A stretch of DNA of 64,000 nucleotides from Bufo bufo (lineage: Eukaryota > Chordata > Amphibia > Anura > Bufonidae). Positions within the stretch are counted from its first letter, which is position 1. Each line of letters opens with the position of its first letter. The notes below the pieces were generated by a model. The model had not been told where the DNA came from. It was given only the letters and a program-made list of their open reading frames with translations, and made no database searches. Where the stretch lies: positions 399,397,899 through 399,461,898 of the forward strand of contig NC_053392.1 in assembly GCF_905171765.1 (NCBI RefSeq), written 5' to 3'. This document shows positions 11,501 to 23,329 of this stretch, one piece after another. Both the position numbers and the translations under genes were made by a program.

Positions 11501-12130
11501 TGACTACTGTGACGCCCAGAAGTATGAGAAGGTGAAAATATCTAGATTATATGCTAAACTCCGAATGGCACTGGCAACGGTAACACCTTTTAAAAGCCCA
11601 AGTAAATGGGAGAAAGAGCTGAATTGCCCTCCTTTACAGTGGCCTACTATTTATAGGAACGTGAGAAGGGCGTCAGTTGCCAGTGCGCATAGATTAATTC
11701 AATTTAAGATTCTCCATAGACTGTATTACACGCCTAGGGTCCAAGGGAAATTTCCACAAAATAGGGACGGGACTGTTGCTGCCCTAAATGTGGATATGTT
11801 AATGCGAGCTATGCCCACATGTTATGGAGCTGTAGTAAAATAAGAAAATATTGGGATGAGGTTTTCTCTGTCCTACAAAAGGAATCCTCAATGAACTATA
11901 ACCCGGAGATCTTGATAGTGATCTTTGGAGACTATGGTTCAGAAACGGAAGTCCCTCCCCGGGTTAGACGGATTTGGATGAGAGGATTGATGGTAGCGAA
12001 AGCTATACTGGTCAAGTACTGGGGTTCTGTCTCCCAGCCTTCTTCAAGGGAGTGGGATCTATACCTTCAACAAGTTAAAATCTATGAGGATATTGGAAAG
12101 AATCGGAGAGTTGCACGCAGAGCCACGTAG
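8578..12130 (+). pseudogene. LINE ORF2 (endonuclease-reverse transcriptase), copy 1, broken
   Basis: The product would nick target DNA and reverse-transcribe LINE RNA at the nick. The N-terminus is an APE-type endonuclease: WNVRGLG near the start, LLETH, GDFNAVLD, SRIDLAF and GISDHSP. The RT follows, with YRPISLL, LSLDAAKAFDR, GMRQGCPLSPLL and the catalytic LYADDVILFL at about 10510-10540. Damage compared with copy 2: a 5-bp insertion near 8957 shifts the frame after the HLAHYI segment; 138 bp (46 codons) are missing between 9990 and 9991, removing part of the fingers before YRPISLL; a TAA ends the frame at 11235-11237; and a frameshift near 11810 breaks the C-terminal region. Apart from these it stays readable to the stop at about 12130. 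It cannot make a working protein as it stands. Confidence 0.85.
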
Positions 12131-12377
12131 ACATATTTTGACATGACTAATGTACTTACTGTTTGCTGTATTTGAATGAATTGAGGAGAACGTCAGCCAA
12201 AGGGGGGGGGGGGTATAAGGAATTCTATGATTGATATACTATATACATTGAAGTGGTTTATATTGGTCTTTGTACTAATTGTAGGATTGTTATATTACAT
12301 ACATTGTTGTATTGGTATTAATTTTATGTTTTTCTATAATAAAAATAAAGTTAAATAAAAAAAAAATAAAAATAAAA
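12131..12377 (+). other. LINE 3' untranslated region and A-rich tail
   Basis: There is a run of G at about 12202-12212, then AT-rich sequence ending in overlapping AATAAA and AAATAAA motifs and a short A run. This is the usual 3' end of an L1-group element. Confidence 0.7.
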
Positions 12378-13540
12378 TGCCAGACATTCCTGGACATTTT
12401 AAATATCATTGCTGGACTTTTTATTAAGCTGAACAAGTGGACATGTCCAGGAAAAGAGGACGTCTCATCACCTTATTTTAATGCAGGAGGACACCTGAGG
12501 AGCCATTACAGAGGATGGGAGTTTTAGTGGCCCTGACGAGATACTGTTATGTTGTGTCACGGTGTACTCCCGAAGGCCATTGCTACCTGGGGTTCAGTGC
12601 AGTGAATAAGTGATGTGAAGGAACCAGGCAGAGATTATAGGACAAAGAACATCTTTCTTTACTAAGTGCAAACAAATTATTAGCAGCAGATGTAACCACA
12701 GTTCATAACAAAGTACAATTTCTCCTCCCAGATCATAGTGGCAGAAGATGACAATCAGAAGGTAACTAGCTGAAAATGTCTCTCTCTCTCCTGATTCCAT
12801 TCTCTACAGCTGTACTCTGGTACCTGTAGCTATAGGCATCCAGTGTTTGATGCAGGCTTCTAGCTATGCCTGTCCTGTGCAATGTGTGCCTCCCCCCAGG
12901 CCCCTCCTATATACCGCGTCCCAAGTGTAGGAATGCCGAGTGGTGTAGTGAGACCTAAATGTCTCTTTATGCGTGTCACGGTGCTCCTACCTGGATACCG
13001 CTGGACCCCAGGCTTTGGCTCCAAAGCAATAAATAGGGGGAATAATGGAGGGATTGGAAAGAATAACTTGAGTCCAGACCTTGAGATGAAGTTCAGTGGC
13101 AGCTTTACTTGAATAAACGTTTCTTCAAACAGTTTACAGGCTTTGTCTTGTTTCCAGCAGGCTTTAGCATTAAATTGGCAGGCAAATTCAACTCTGCTCT
13201 ATGCTTCTCTTTGACTCTGCTGTACTGACAGGCTGGCTGTATAACTCAGCTTCTTCTGCATGCTGCACTTCTTCTCTGTAGTCTGACTAGGTTATGCCAG
13301 GGAAATTTCCTCCTGGCTCCTGAGGCTTCAAGCTTTGGCCTCCATGGCCAGCAGATCTTAAGGTGCTCTGGCTGGCATGGGCATGTCCAGCAGAGATGTG
13401 CCCCTGCACACCCTTCCCCTTGCAGGGGGTAAGCTGGTACTAACTGGAACTATCTGGTCCCCACCCTTCCTGCAGGAAGTAGTACTAGCCCAATTCTCTC
13501 CAGAGGGGGGCTAGAATGGAATGGAGAGTTTCATTCTACT
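12378..13540 (-). repeat. LTR-like remnants, no gene
   Basis: Two stretches, about 12552-12960 and 12976-13510, each begin with a similar GTGTCACGGTG motif and share the pyrimidine-rich texture of the LTR at 3957-5102. I read them as decayed or solo LTRs on the minus strand. I could not find paired ends or target duplications. Confidence 0.35.
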
Positions 13541-13915
13541 TAAAGGGAGTCTGTCACCACATTTGAGCCTATTAGACAGATATAATAGCGTTATATGTGC
13601 CACCCAGAAGTTTAAAACGGTACCTTTGTTGCATATACCGGAGTCTTGTTTCAGCCAAAAATGAACTTTGTAGGTTCTGTAAATGCACCCTCTAAAGTGC
13701 CCAGGGCGGCGTCTCAATCTTCCGAGCCCAAGACCGGACCTCCCCAACGGCTCATAACCCCGCCCTCCGTGTGCCTCTGCCCGCCCGTTTACGCTCCTCC
13801 TCTCTCCTGCAGCGCAGTGGAAAAGGAAATTTAGCAGAAGGAAATTTGGTGTCAAAACGCCCTTTACATGTCCTGCCATTAACAGCCAGCCACCATCGCT
13901 TTGTTTACATTAATA
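13541..13915. repeat. Fragment with a T2/Kolobok-like terminus
   Basis: It begins TTAAAGGGAGTCTGTCACC, which fits the TTAAAGGRR terminus described for T2-type elements in Xenopus. The opposite end is not seen nearby, so the copy is probably truncated. Confidence 0.4.
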
Positions 13916-13974
13916 AGAAACCCGTACCGCTATGAACTGGAACCGTATCATCTGTTTTTACCAATGTACCCGGT

Positions 13975-14480
13975 TCTGTTTGAGAACCCATGATAGTTGA
14001 GTTTGAGTATGGGGGCCTCATGGTGAGCTCTTCAATTCTACCTTTGCTGTGGAGCAACACACTGTCCCAATTGCTGGTGTGATGATCTGGGGAGCCACCG
14101 CATAGGACAGTGACTCTTGTAGTAATACGAGGGACACTAACAGCAGAGCGATGTGTGCAGGACATCCTGCGGACACATGTGTTCCTCTCATGCAGGGCTT
14201 CCAACTGCCATATTTCAGCAGGATAATGCCAGCACACAACAAGGGTTTTACAGGTCTCCTCCACACTTCCTTGTCCTGCCCTGTCACCTGATTTATCAAG
14301 AATTTATAGGACCTGCTGGGATGTCAGCTTCAACAACCTACATATGTGCAGGATTTACTGGCCCAGCCGCAACATCTGTAGGTAAATGTGCCACAGGATA
14401 CCATACAGAATCTGTATGCCTCCATACCCAACTGTATCTCATCTTGTATCCAGGCTAGAGGAAGCCCAACTGGGTCCTAG
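13975..14480 (+). pseudogene. Decayed Tc1/mariner transposase fragment
   Basis: Translated pieces in shifting frames resemble the second half of a Tc1-type DDE transposase: a GVMIWGA-like segment at about 14075-14100, then IFQQDNA at about 14210-14230 (the second catalytic Asp). Frameshifts and stops are many, and the N-terminal DNA-binding half and the inverted repeats are missing. It is unrelated in detail to the intact Tc1 copy at 33823-34827. Confidence 0.6.
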
Positions 14481-14643
14481 AGTCTGCTCTTCCAAGATAA
14501 AGTCAACCTTTCCCTCTAATATTGTGATCACTTACATTTATCATCATTACATTCACATATACAACGTTTCATTCCATTCCAACAACTCCTTTTTGGTGCA
14601 CTATGTTTTTTTAGCAATGAGTATACTTTTATTTCATGTATAT

Positions 14644-15682
14644 TTAAAGGGACACTGACAGGCCAAATCAGCATATTTAGTTAAATATATGACATTACAG
14701 GTCTTATACAGTCTATTAAAAGCATCTAAGTATCCCCCCTGTCCACCTTATAAATACCAAAAAATAAAGTTTTATAACCCGCCTGTCTCGTCACCAATCT
14801 GCCCAAGGGGCGGCGTTTCATCTCAAAATGCGCCCAGCCAGCCGCTCCCAACTGCCGTTCTGAAGCCCCGCCCAGCTCATCAATATTCACTTTGCTGGGC
14901 GGCGGCTACAACTCTCCCCAGTCACGATCCTGCGCATGGGCAATTGAATCCTCCTGGCATCGTTCATGTCTAATCTTCTGCGCCTGCGCCCCGTCGTGGT
15001 TACATCGCGCCTGCGTACACACCCAGCCTGCGTCTTCGAGGCCGCTGCAGCCTCTGCCTCATGCGCCAGGCACTGTACAGAGCAGCTGCTCACTCACATC
15101 TCAAAAGGGGTTAATGATAGTGCGTCCAATATAAATGTATAACAGAAACTAATGGGGGGAACATTATTTAGCTTTTTATTATGAAAAATTAGTCCACCAG
15201 AAATTGACACTAGACGTACTCGAACCTCAAGCTCTTCCTCCGCCTCTCTTTGTCTGCACTGTGTACACACAGACAATGAGGGCGGAGTGAAGATTTGGAG
15301 GTCGGACGCACTATCATTAACCCCTTTTGAGATGTGAGTGAGCAGCTGCTCTGAACAGTGCCTGGCGCATGCGCATGAGGCAGAGGCTGCAGCGGCCTCG
15401 AAGACGCAAGCTGGGTGTGTACGCAGGCGCGATGTAACCACTGTGGAGAGCTGGGCGGGGCTTCAGAACGGCAGTTGGGAGCGGCTGGCTGGGCGCATTT
15501 TGAGATGAAACGCCGCCCCTTGGGCAGATTGGTGACGAGACAGGCAGGTTATAAAACTTTATTTTTCGGTATTTATAAGGTGGACAGGGGGGATACTTAG
15601 ATGCTTTTAATAGACTGTATAAGACCTGTAATGTCATATATATAACTAAATATGCTGATTTGGCCTGTCAGTGTCCCTTTAA
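14644..15682. mobile_element. 1-kb foldback transposon (T2/Kolobok-like MITE)
   Basis: It is bounded by TTAA (14644-14647 and 15679-15682), with ends AGGGACACTGACAGGCC and its complement. The inverted arms are nearly perfect and about 480 bp long, leaving a central loop at about 15125-15300. No open frame belongs to it. The terminal TTAAAGGG and TTAA duplication fit T2/Kolobok; piggyBac-type MITE is the alternative. Confidence 0.8.
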
Positions 15683-15789
15683 GTACTATTTCAAATGTCC
15701 TATATATTGCATAGTAAGATTTTGGCAGGAAAACATATTTCTAATTATAAATATACAGAGTATAAGTTTTTGACTCTGCTTATTCCCTC

Positions 15790-15938
15790 TTAGGCCTCAT
15801 GCACAAGGCCGTTCCGTGCATGTAGGGCCGCAATTTTCGGTCCCCAATGCACGGGCAACATCCGTGCGGATTCCGCAGTTGGATCCAGATGGTGTAATAC
15901 GGGTACAACCGGACAACGGCCGTGTGCATGAGGCCTTA
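15790..15938. mobile_element. Small palindromic MITE
   Basis: Inverted ends of the form TTAGGCCTCATGCACA and TGTGCATGAGGCCTTA flank about 110 bp. One end of the same family is at 35075-35107. Confidence 0.6.
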
Positions 15939-16292
15939 CTCTGTTATCCTATGTGGTGTTGTATTGTAAGATTCTGGTAGCCATCCTGGACATGAAGGTT
16001 GGTTTGCACAGGCCCAGACTAAGGACCCCTTTACACTGTCCTATCATTGGGGCTGAAGATTTATAAGGACACTCATTCTTGTTAAATGCCGGCGCCTCTT
16101 CAAAACTTCGGCAGATTCAACGCCAGTTATAGGGTTAATAAGACCGGTGTCTAAAATGCCGGTCTTAATAAATGACCCCCATAGACTTAAAAAAAAAAAA
16201 GAGGGAAGGAGAGTCGTCATTGCCACCTAGGAGTTCTGAATGTATAAATTCTGTATCATAATTGTGTAGTCTGATGCTATAATATACATAAT

Positions 16293-16467
16293 GGGGATCA
16301 TTTATCAAACTGGTGTAAAGTAGAACTGGCTCAGTTGTCCATAGCAACCAATCAGATTCCTCCTTTCATTTTCTGAAGGAGCAGTCCAAAATGAAAGGCG
16401 GGAATCTGATTGGTTGCTATGGACAACTAAGCCAGTTCTACTTTACACCAGTTTGATAAATAACCCC
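16293..16467. mobile_element. Palindromic MITE of 175 bp
   Basis: Two arms of about 80 bp (GGGGATCATTTATCAAACTG at the left, its near-complement at the right) fold back almost completely. A second, half-length copy is at 31055-31180. Confidence 0.7.
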
Positions 16468-16565
16468 AAAATCCTTATGACTTTATTAAAGGTTTACTAA
16501 AAGTGGCATTCCCCTTTAAACATTACTGCTCTATATACAGTTCTTCATTCAGACTAGATCTCTGA

Positions 16566-16618
16566 TGACATCAGCCAGAAGCCCCGCCCCCTTAGAATAC
16601 TGAAGCTTGGTGACATCA
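16566..16618 (+). promoter_or_regulatory. Probable proximal promoter of the five-exon gene
   Basis: Two CRE-like TGACATCA motifs (16566-16573 and 16611-16618) flank a GC box GCCCCGCCCCC (16581-16591). There is no clear TATA box. They lie 70-122 bases before the chosen ATG. An upstream ATG at 16621 opens a 15-codon frame ending at 16668; if transcription starts before it, it may lower translation. Confidence 0.5.
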
Positions 16619-16687
16619 CAATGCTGTGTCCAGGCTTCTATGTGTTGGGGAACATTGGATTCTTTTGAGGGTTAGTTGTTGGAGATT

Positions 16688-18651
16688 ATGGATTCGAGAA
16701 GAATTGCTCTTGTATTTCTATTATTTTTTACATTTTATGTTCAAGGAAAGCCCACAAAAACACCTGAAGGTAATGGATATTATCACTGGGGGTTTATCTT
16801 ACGGAATGGGGGCTGAATATTGTATTTATCCTTACATGATTACGGGTCCTAGAGGCAAACCTGGCTGGTATCTCTGTGGCTTGGAGCTCAGGTTATAGGA
16901 CAGTGGGCTGTGTGCGGCATTGTAACTGAGCCCCATTTACTTGGATGGCGCTGAACTGCAATACCGTACACAACCCCTGGACAAGAGGGAGGATATTTCA
17001 GAAATAAAGCTGCAAGGTTTCTAATCTCATACAATGGCCTTAAATGATGACATTTTCTCTGTAGCCACCATTAGTGGGCACTTACTAAATACTGATTTAT
17101 TGTTATCTTCTGTCTCCCCGTGTCCCCGTTTTGGGGTTCAGCTGCCGCTATCATTGATTTCATGTCTTTATTTTCCTTCATTCTTTCATGGACAGTGACT
17201 TTCTCAGGATCAGGGAGGACAACCCCTGGTCCGGACAGCGCCGGTGCAAACAACAGTGAGTAGTCAATTCCTTCCTCTCCTAATTCTACTCTCATCATCC
17301 TCTACCAAGCCCTGACTGTAGTGGAGGAGAACAGCCACTAAGCTGCTCCTTTGGGGGATTGGTCCTATAAAGTGATGCTGGAACATATAATGATGTGCCC
17401 CTTATCCAGACCTTACCAGCTCACAGTCCAGCAATTACCCCTCCATGCCCAACCAAGCTGCCAGTGCCTACCTGCTGATGTCCTCACGAAGGGCACTGCT
17501 GGCATCAGGAGGATCTAGAGATGTTGTACAATGTCTTGTCGAATATGTTCTCCATGATAAGAATTGATAACGAGCATCTTGTGTCTTTATTACCAGTCAT
17601 GTACCGCGTTGTCCTGCCGCTAGGCATATGTCTATTGATTGCTGGTGCGATTATCATCTTTTCCTGGTGAGTTTCCAATTTTTTTCTGTTCTACACATCA
17701 CATTATTCTCTATACACTGTACTGTCTTACCTACAGGGGGCGCAGTAACTACTGCAGCAAGGTTATAATACAGGGGCCGAATGAGGCAGGGATATAATCA
17801 GGTAACCGCTGTCCCCCCTTTCCCGGTGCTGTATTATGATGTAATATAGAATACAGCACTATATCCTTCCTGCCTGTTATATACTGCACCTTTACATCTC
17901 ACCCCCTGTAGTGGGGGAGGGGGGCTCATAGGTATATTCTGAATGGGAACTGAATATTGTCATCTGTACCGACTCATGTCAGGACATTTCTCTGTCTCAC
18001 AGTTACAAGTACAAGGCCTGGCGCCGGCGTGAACAAAAACAGGCAACTGATTTAGCAATGGTTCGAGTGGAGAAGCCAGGTAATAATTTCTATATAATAA
18101 CATATATAAGCAGGGAACAGGCAGAGCTTAGGGTTACCTCTCATATCTGCTCATCACACACATTGGGGGTCCTTCAATTACCCCAGAATTCAGCAGAGTT
18201 AGCTGCATCGCTATATTACTGCATTGCTCATAATATTAAAAGGATATATTCTGTTATATCTACTACCTGCTGATGGTTTCCTTCTCATTTTGTAGTTGTT
18301 CAAAAACCTGTATTGAAAATTAAGAAAAACATCAAACCAACAATGGATAACATCAAGAAAGAAATGCCAATTATTAAAAGACTTAAAGCTGCCAAAAAAG
18401 AGGAGGAGAAAATCATAAAGAGAACATCTAAAACAGAGGAGGAAAACATCATCAAGGTCACATTCAAAACAGAGGAGGATAAAATCATGCAGGTAACATC
18501 TAAAACAGAGGAGGAAATCACAAAGATAACACCAAAATCAGAGAAGGAGAAGATCACTAAGAGAACATCCCGCCTGAACCGGTTCCGTAAATGGCTTAAA
18601 AAAAGGACCCAAAAAAAGAACACCTGCTGCAGCTGCCGGTCCATGGACTAA
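16688..18651 (+). CDS. Five-exon host gene: small type I membrane protein with Lys/Glu-rich repeat tail
   Basis: I built this model from splice sites and matching phases: exons 16688-16769, 17196-17255, 17597-17666, 18003-18079 and 18296-18651. Every intron is GT...AG, and phases 1, 1, 2 and 1 join without a stop, giving 214 residues. The ATG has A at -3 and G at +4. The product has a signal peptide (1-20, hydrophobic ALVFLLFFTFYV), a short Ser/Thr/Gly/Pro ectodomain (21-51), one membrane segment (52-70, LPLGICLLIAGAIIIF), a basic stop-transfer stretch (KYKAWRRR) and a long charged tail. The last exon encodes four 11-12-residue repeats of the type T-x-K-T-E-E-E-x-I (18418-18558) and ends with a Cys cluster (CCSC), a possible lipidation site. 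I do not recognise the family and propose no function; no ITAM or tyrosine motif is seen. Poly(A) signals follow at 19046 and 19180. Confidence 0.75.
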
Positions 18652-18717
18652 ATGGAGTTAACCTACCATCATGCCCATTAGTCCGTAAGCCCTGGAACAC
18701 CATTTACAGTGGCCATA

Positions 18718-18777
18718 TCTGTCTGTCTGTATGTCTGTCTTCCCCTCTATCTGTCCCCCTGTCTGTCTATCTATCGT
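18718..18777 (+). repeat. Imperfect (TCTG)n microsatellite
   Basis: Runs of TCTG and TCTA tetranucleotides lie in the 3' untranslated region of the five-exon gene. Confidence 0.75.
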
Positions 18778-19179
18778 CGAATACATAGGTAGATTGGAGA
18801 CACCTGGAGGGGGTGTACATCTCATCTACATTTTTTAAATGTAGGTGAGATGAAAAATCCAGGAAAGTTGGGTTTCCTCAGTAAATTTTGTTTGCTGAGG
18901 ATTTTAGTACCTTTGTTTTCCGGGCCTGGATTCTTTTGGAATGGCAGGTAGGTTGGCAGTGGGACCTGCCATTCCCTCCCCCTCCAGTACATTCCCCCCT
19001 TCCCCCCAATTACCCCAGGCAATGCTGCTGGACTCCTTACTGGTGAATAAAACTGTTGATAAGCCCAGTCAAGGTCTGAGTCTAGGAAGGCACAGTAGCC
19101 ACAGTGGAACGTCTGTGCTCTGAATACTGTTATCTGTGAACTGAACTCTATGTGATGTTACTGTTTTGTTGCTGGACCA

Positions 19180-19185
19180 AATAAA
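19180..19185 (+). terminator. Poly(A) signal AATAAA of the five-exon gene
   Basis: The hexamer is followed by a T-rich and then GT-containing stretch (19194-19235). An earlier AATAAA is at 19046-19051. Both are on the strand of the gene and within 550 bases of its stop codon. Confidence 0.55.
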
Positions 19186-19748
19186 GCCAAGATATATTTT
19201 TAACCTCTGAAGCCTCTGAATGTTGTCATTGCTAACCCCCATCCCATATATACCGATCCCAACAATATCTACACCATTGGTTGGAATGATCCATCCGGAA
19301 TCAGTGACTGGCTCTGTTACTTAGTTCATACAAGCGGTACAGCAGGATCTACTGACATGAATAAGAGATCTGCTATTAGCATTGTTCCAGCTGGTTCTAG
19401 ACTCTAAAAAAAAAGCTGTACAGAGGAACACTGGCCCAGACCTTAAAGGGGATTTCCAGCTTTAACCCCCTTTATAATTAGGCTCTGGAATATGGCATAT
19501 ATGAAACAAGAAACACACTTATCTGCTACCTTCTGCTAACTTCCAGTACTAAGGCTCCATTCACATGTGCATATACCGGTCCCTCTCGACATAGACATGT
19601 GACCACTGCAGCCAATCACCGGCTGTCACATGTTTGTATAGAGATGTTCCAAGAAGCAAAGATCAGCTGGGAATCCAGGAAGCATCGAACTGGGATATTA
19701 CTCACTCCATATGTAAGTATTACTTTGTGTATTTCATTGTCAAGCATT

Positions 19749-20252
19749 CTAAGGGTACTTTCACACTTGCGTTATTCTTTTCCGGCATAGAGTTTCGTCA
19801 AAAGGGCTCTATGCCGGAAAAGAACTGATCAGGCATATTTCAATGCATTCTGAATGGATAAAAATCTGTTCAGTTTGCATCAGTATGCCTTCCGTTCAGT
19901 CACTGTCAGACATTTTGGGCGGACATAATACCGCAGCATGCTGCGGTATTATGTCCATCCAAAATGCCTGATCAGTCGCTGGAATGCCGGATCCGGCATT
20001 AATTCCCATTGACTTGCATTAGTGCTGGATCTGGCATTGCGAAACAACTGAAGGACAGATGCGCAGACCGGGAAAACTGTGAAAAAGACTGCGAGACGGA
20101 TCCGTCTATCCGCATGACAAGCGGAGAGAGACGGATCCGTTCTTGCAATGCATTTGTAGACGGATGTCACACTGATCGGCGGATCCGGCAGACAGCTCCG
20201 ACGACGGAACTTCCTGCCGGATCACACTAAGGCTAGTGTGAAAGTACCCTAA
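19749..20252. mobile_element. hAT-like MITE, about 500 bp
   Basis: The ends CTAAGGGTACTTTCACACT and its complement AGTGTGAAAGTACCCTAAG are inverted. Inside are shorter palindromes, for example 19920-19965 around GCAGCATGCTGC, and several GGATCCG motifs. No open frame is supported. Confidence 0.65.
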
Positions 20253-21116
20253 GTGTTTTTTAAATAAATAAACATCTCCAGGGACACAATATTACACGTA
20301 TGTTCCAGAGTGGGCATTTCTGGGATGTATTGTGGAAGATGCGGGGGGAATGGGACTTATTAAAGGGGTTGTCCAGGCTCAGGGCTGAACCCAGACAAAC
20401 CTCTATTTTCGCCCACACAGCCCCACAGACTTCAATGGAAGTGTTTGTTCTGCATGAGGGACCAAAGCAGTGCAAGTCTCTAAGGTTTTTTCCATTGATC
20501 CATGGTCAGTAGAAAAACAAGGATGTGTGAATAGACAAATTAAAATAAATGGATACATGTGCTGTTTATGAAGAAGTGATATGTGAATTAGGGCTAAACA
20601 GAGGGTCAGGGGCGTGGCTAAAGGCTCATGGGCCCTGGTACAAGAGTTCAGCTTGGGCCCCCACCTTCCCTCAGCGCTTTGTGAAGGGGCAGGGGTGCAC
20701 CAAGCCTTTCTGCTGCCTGAGGTAAAAATTGAAACGACCCCACCATACCAAACCCCAGTTTTTAGACAAAGTGTGGCCCTGGGCAAAATTGAAAGTGGGG
20801 CCCCAAATCCTGAAATATTGGACTAGCAGCACGGACAGCGGTTGCAACCACAGCAGCTGATTGTAGAACGCCACATTATCTCTCTTTAGCCTTTCCACTG
20901 TAAACTGCTGATCCTGCAGCCTCTTTCGGTATGTTCACACAAAGTATTTTCTGGGCTTAAAAAAAACGAATGCAGAATCCGCATCAGGTTTGGGATGTGT
21001 TTTTTTCTGACGCATTTTATAAAACACTTTTTGATGCAGTTTTGGCGTGGATTTTTATTCCTTTCCATTTTCAATGGGAATTCTGGACATGGATGATAAT
21101 GTTGTGCATGCACACT
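20253..21116. other. Repeat-derived stretch without genes
   Basis: A TTAAAGGGGTTGTCC end (20357-20371) looks like another T2-type terminus. 20590-20830 resembles a dispersed repeat, and 20930-21080 has a MITE-like beginning (GTATGTTCACAC). None has both ends. Confidence 0.35.
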
Positions 21117-22372
21117 GTTATGGGGGACCTGTGGATGACACCGTTATGGGCATCTGTAAATGACACACTTATGGGGAACCTGTGGATGACACACTGTTAT
21201 TGGCATCTGTGGATGACACACTGTTATGGGCATCTGAGGAGGACACACTGTTATGGGGGACCTGTGTATGACACATTGTAATGGGAAGGTCTATGGATGA
21301 CACTAAAATGGGGGACCGATAAATGAGACACTTATAGGGGACCTGTAGATGACACACATATGGGGGATATGTGGATGACGCACTGTTATGATGGATCTGT
21401 GGATATCACACTGTCATGACGAATCTCTGGATGACACACTGTTATGGGGGACATATGGAACCTGTGGATGACACACTGTTATATGGGACCTGTGGATGAT
21501 ACACTGTTATATGGGACCTGTGGATGACACACTGTTATGGGGGACCTGTGGATGACACACTGTTATGGGGGTCCTGTAGATGACACCGTTATGGGCATCT
21601 GTAGATGACACACTGTTATGGGGGACCTGTGGATGTCACACTGTTATGGGGGATCTGTGGGTGACACACTGTTATGTGGGACCTGTGGATGTCACACTGT
21701 TTTGGGGGAACTGTGGAGGACACACTGTTATGGGGGACCTGCAGATGTCACATTGTTATGTGGTACCTGTGGATGACACACTGTTATGGGGGACCTGTGG
21801 ATGACACACTGTTATGGTGGATCTGTGGATGACACACTGTTATGAGGGACCTGTGGATGACACTGTTAGGGGGAATCTGTAGTTGACACTGTTATGGGGG
21901 ATCTGTGGGGGAAACACTTATGGGAGACCTGTAGATTACACTGTTATGGGGGATATGTGAATGATGAACTGTTATGGGGGATATTTGAATGAAACTGTTA
22001 TGGGGGACCTGTGGCTGTCACACTGTTATGGGGGACCTGTGGATGACACACTGTTATGGGGAATCTGTGGATGACACACTGTTATGTGGGATCAGTGGAT
22101 GACACACTGTTATGGGGAACCTGTGGATGATACACTGTTGTGGGGAAGCTGTGGATGACACACTGTTGTGGGGAACCTGTGGATGAGACTGTTATGGGGG
22201 ACATGTGGATGACACACTGTTATGGGGGATCTGTGGATGACACATTGTTATGGGGGATCTGTGGGTGACACTGCTATGGGGGATCTGTGGAGGACACACT
22301 GTTCTGGGGGATCTGTGGAGGACACACTGTTATGGGGGATCTGTGGAGGACACACTGTTATGGGGTCTCTTA
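21117..22372 (+). repeat. Minisatellite, about 27-bp unit
   Basis: About 45 imperfect copies of a unit like GGATGACACACTGTTATGGG followed by GGACCTGT. Open frames across it reflect the repeat and are not genes. The same unit, in the opposite orientation, forms the array at 49050-49770. Confidence 0.9.
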
Positions 22373-23329
22373 CTGTGATACGGCCACAATGTGTGACATA
22401 CCTTTACAGATTCCTTTAGTAGCAGCCCTGGTCTGCTCCCGCAAAGAACTGAAAAAAAAAAAAATGGAAAAAGAAAGCATTGCTAATTTGGACTCAGATT
22501 CTTAATGATATTGCCGTTTGCTCCTTTATCTCGTTCTCACAACCGAAAACGACCGCCAGAAGTACAATGGGGAAATCCTTGGTGTAGTGTGCGTCGATGT
22601 ATGCGCAATTCCTCCAAAATAACATCACAGAGACGTTCTCAAGTAGGATCCAATAATGTGCCTGCTTCCAACAGCTAGGCAAGATTTATTTATACCAGGA
22701 GATGAAAGGCGGTCTTACAACCATGACCAATGGAGAGACAGGTTATGGTATGAAGTGAATGGCTGGAAGGCGGTCTTACAATCATGCTCAATGGAGAGAC
22801 AGGTTATGGTATGAAGTGATTGGCTGGCGAAGATGTGAATACAAAGTTATGTTGGCGCGTTAGCACACTTATTCGTGCCCTTTCCGTTGCCGCGCTTATC
22901 CTCGTGGATGAAGAAACCTTTGTTCGACGGTCCTCATCCCTCCCGCCTTAGCTGGCGCCATGACACTGGTATCCTGCAGTAATACCAGGCCGGGCACAAA
23001 TCAGCTACAGGTCGAGACGACCAGACCATCGCGCGAAAAGCCTCTGCGCAGATGCGAACACGAATGCAAACGAATCTGCGCATCTTCATAGGACAGATGG
23101 TGACCATACGGCGAACAATAATTTTTCCACAACATTAATCTATACTCCAACGCCCCACTCCTCCATTAACAATGCAGACTACCTAAACAATGCCATCTTC
23201 ATTAGTTTAACTAGAGCCCTCTATGGCGCAGACAGTCATGTGGTAATTGAACACAGCGTGGCCACATCACAAGCACCACACGAGAATGTCGTTTGGTTGC
23301 GCCCTGGAGTCACATTGAGCCTGCAGGAC
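22373..23329. other. Unassigned sequence with a 62-bp tandem duplication
   Basis: AAGGCGGTCTTACAA starts two adjacent copies of a unit of about 62 bp (22705-22830). The surroundings have the texture of an LTR. I see no gene. Confidence 0.35.

Larger units (their letters stand above)
5103..12377 (+). mobile_element. Tx1/L1-like LINE, copy 1 (5' part lost behind the LTR insertion)
   Basis: The element has a long 5' untranslated region (5103-7391), ORF1 (7392-8357), a G-rich spacer, ORF2 (8578-12130) and a 3' end with A-rich AATAAA-like repeats (about 12335-12377). It is about 98% identical to copy 2 at 58122-64000 wherever compared by eye. Relative to copy 2 it carries a 758-bp insertion in the 5' untranslated region and a 138-bp deletion in the RT region. 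Its own 5' start is left of the LTR element. The ORF1 type and the endonuclease/RT motifs place it in the L1/Tx1 group. Confidence 0.9.

Noticed and set aside
17062..17160. Possible extra exon after TTTCTCTGTAG in the five-exon gene
   Set aside because: Including it puts a stop before the next good donor or breaks the phase to the following exon; skipping it gives a clean join.
16688..18651. Naming the five-exon gene after known basic, Lys/Glu-repeat membrane proteins
   Set aside because: Only composition is similar; domain order and length do not fit any that I can recall, so no symbol is given.
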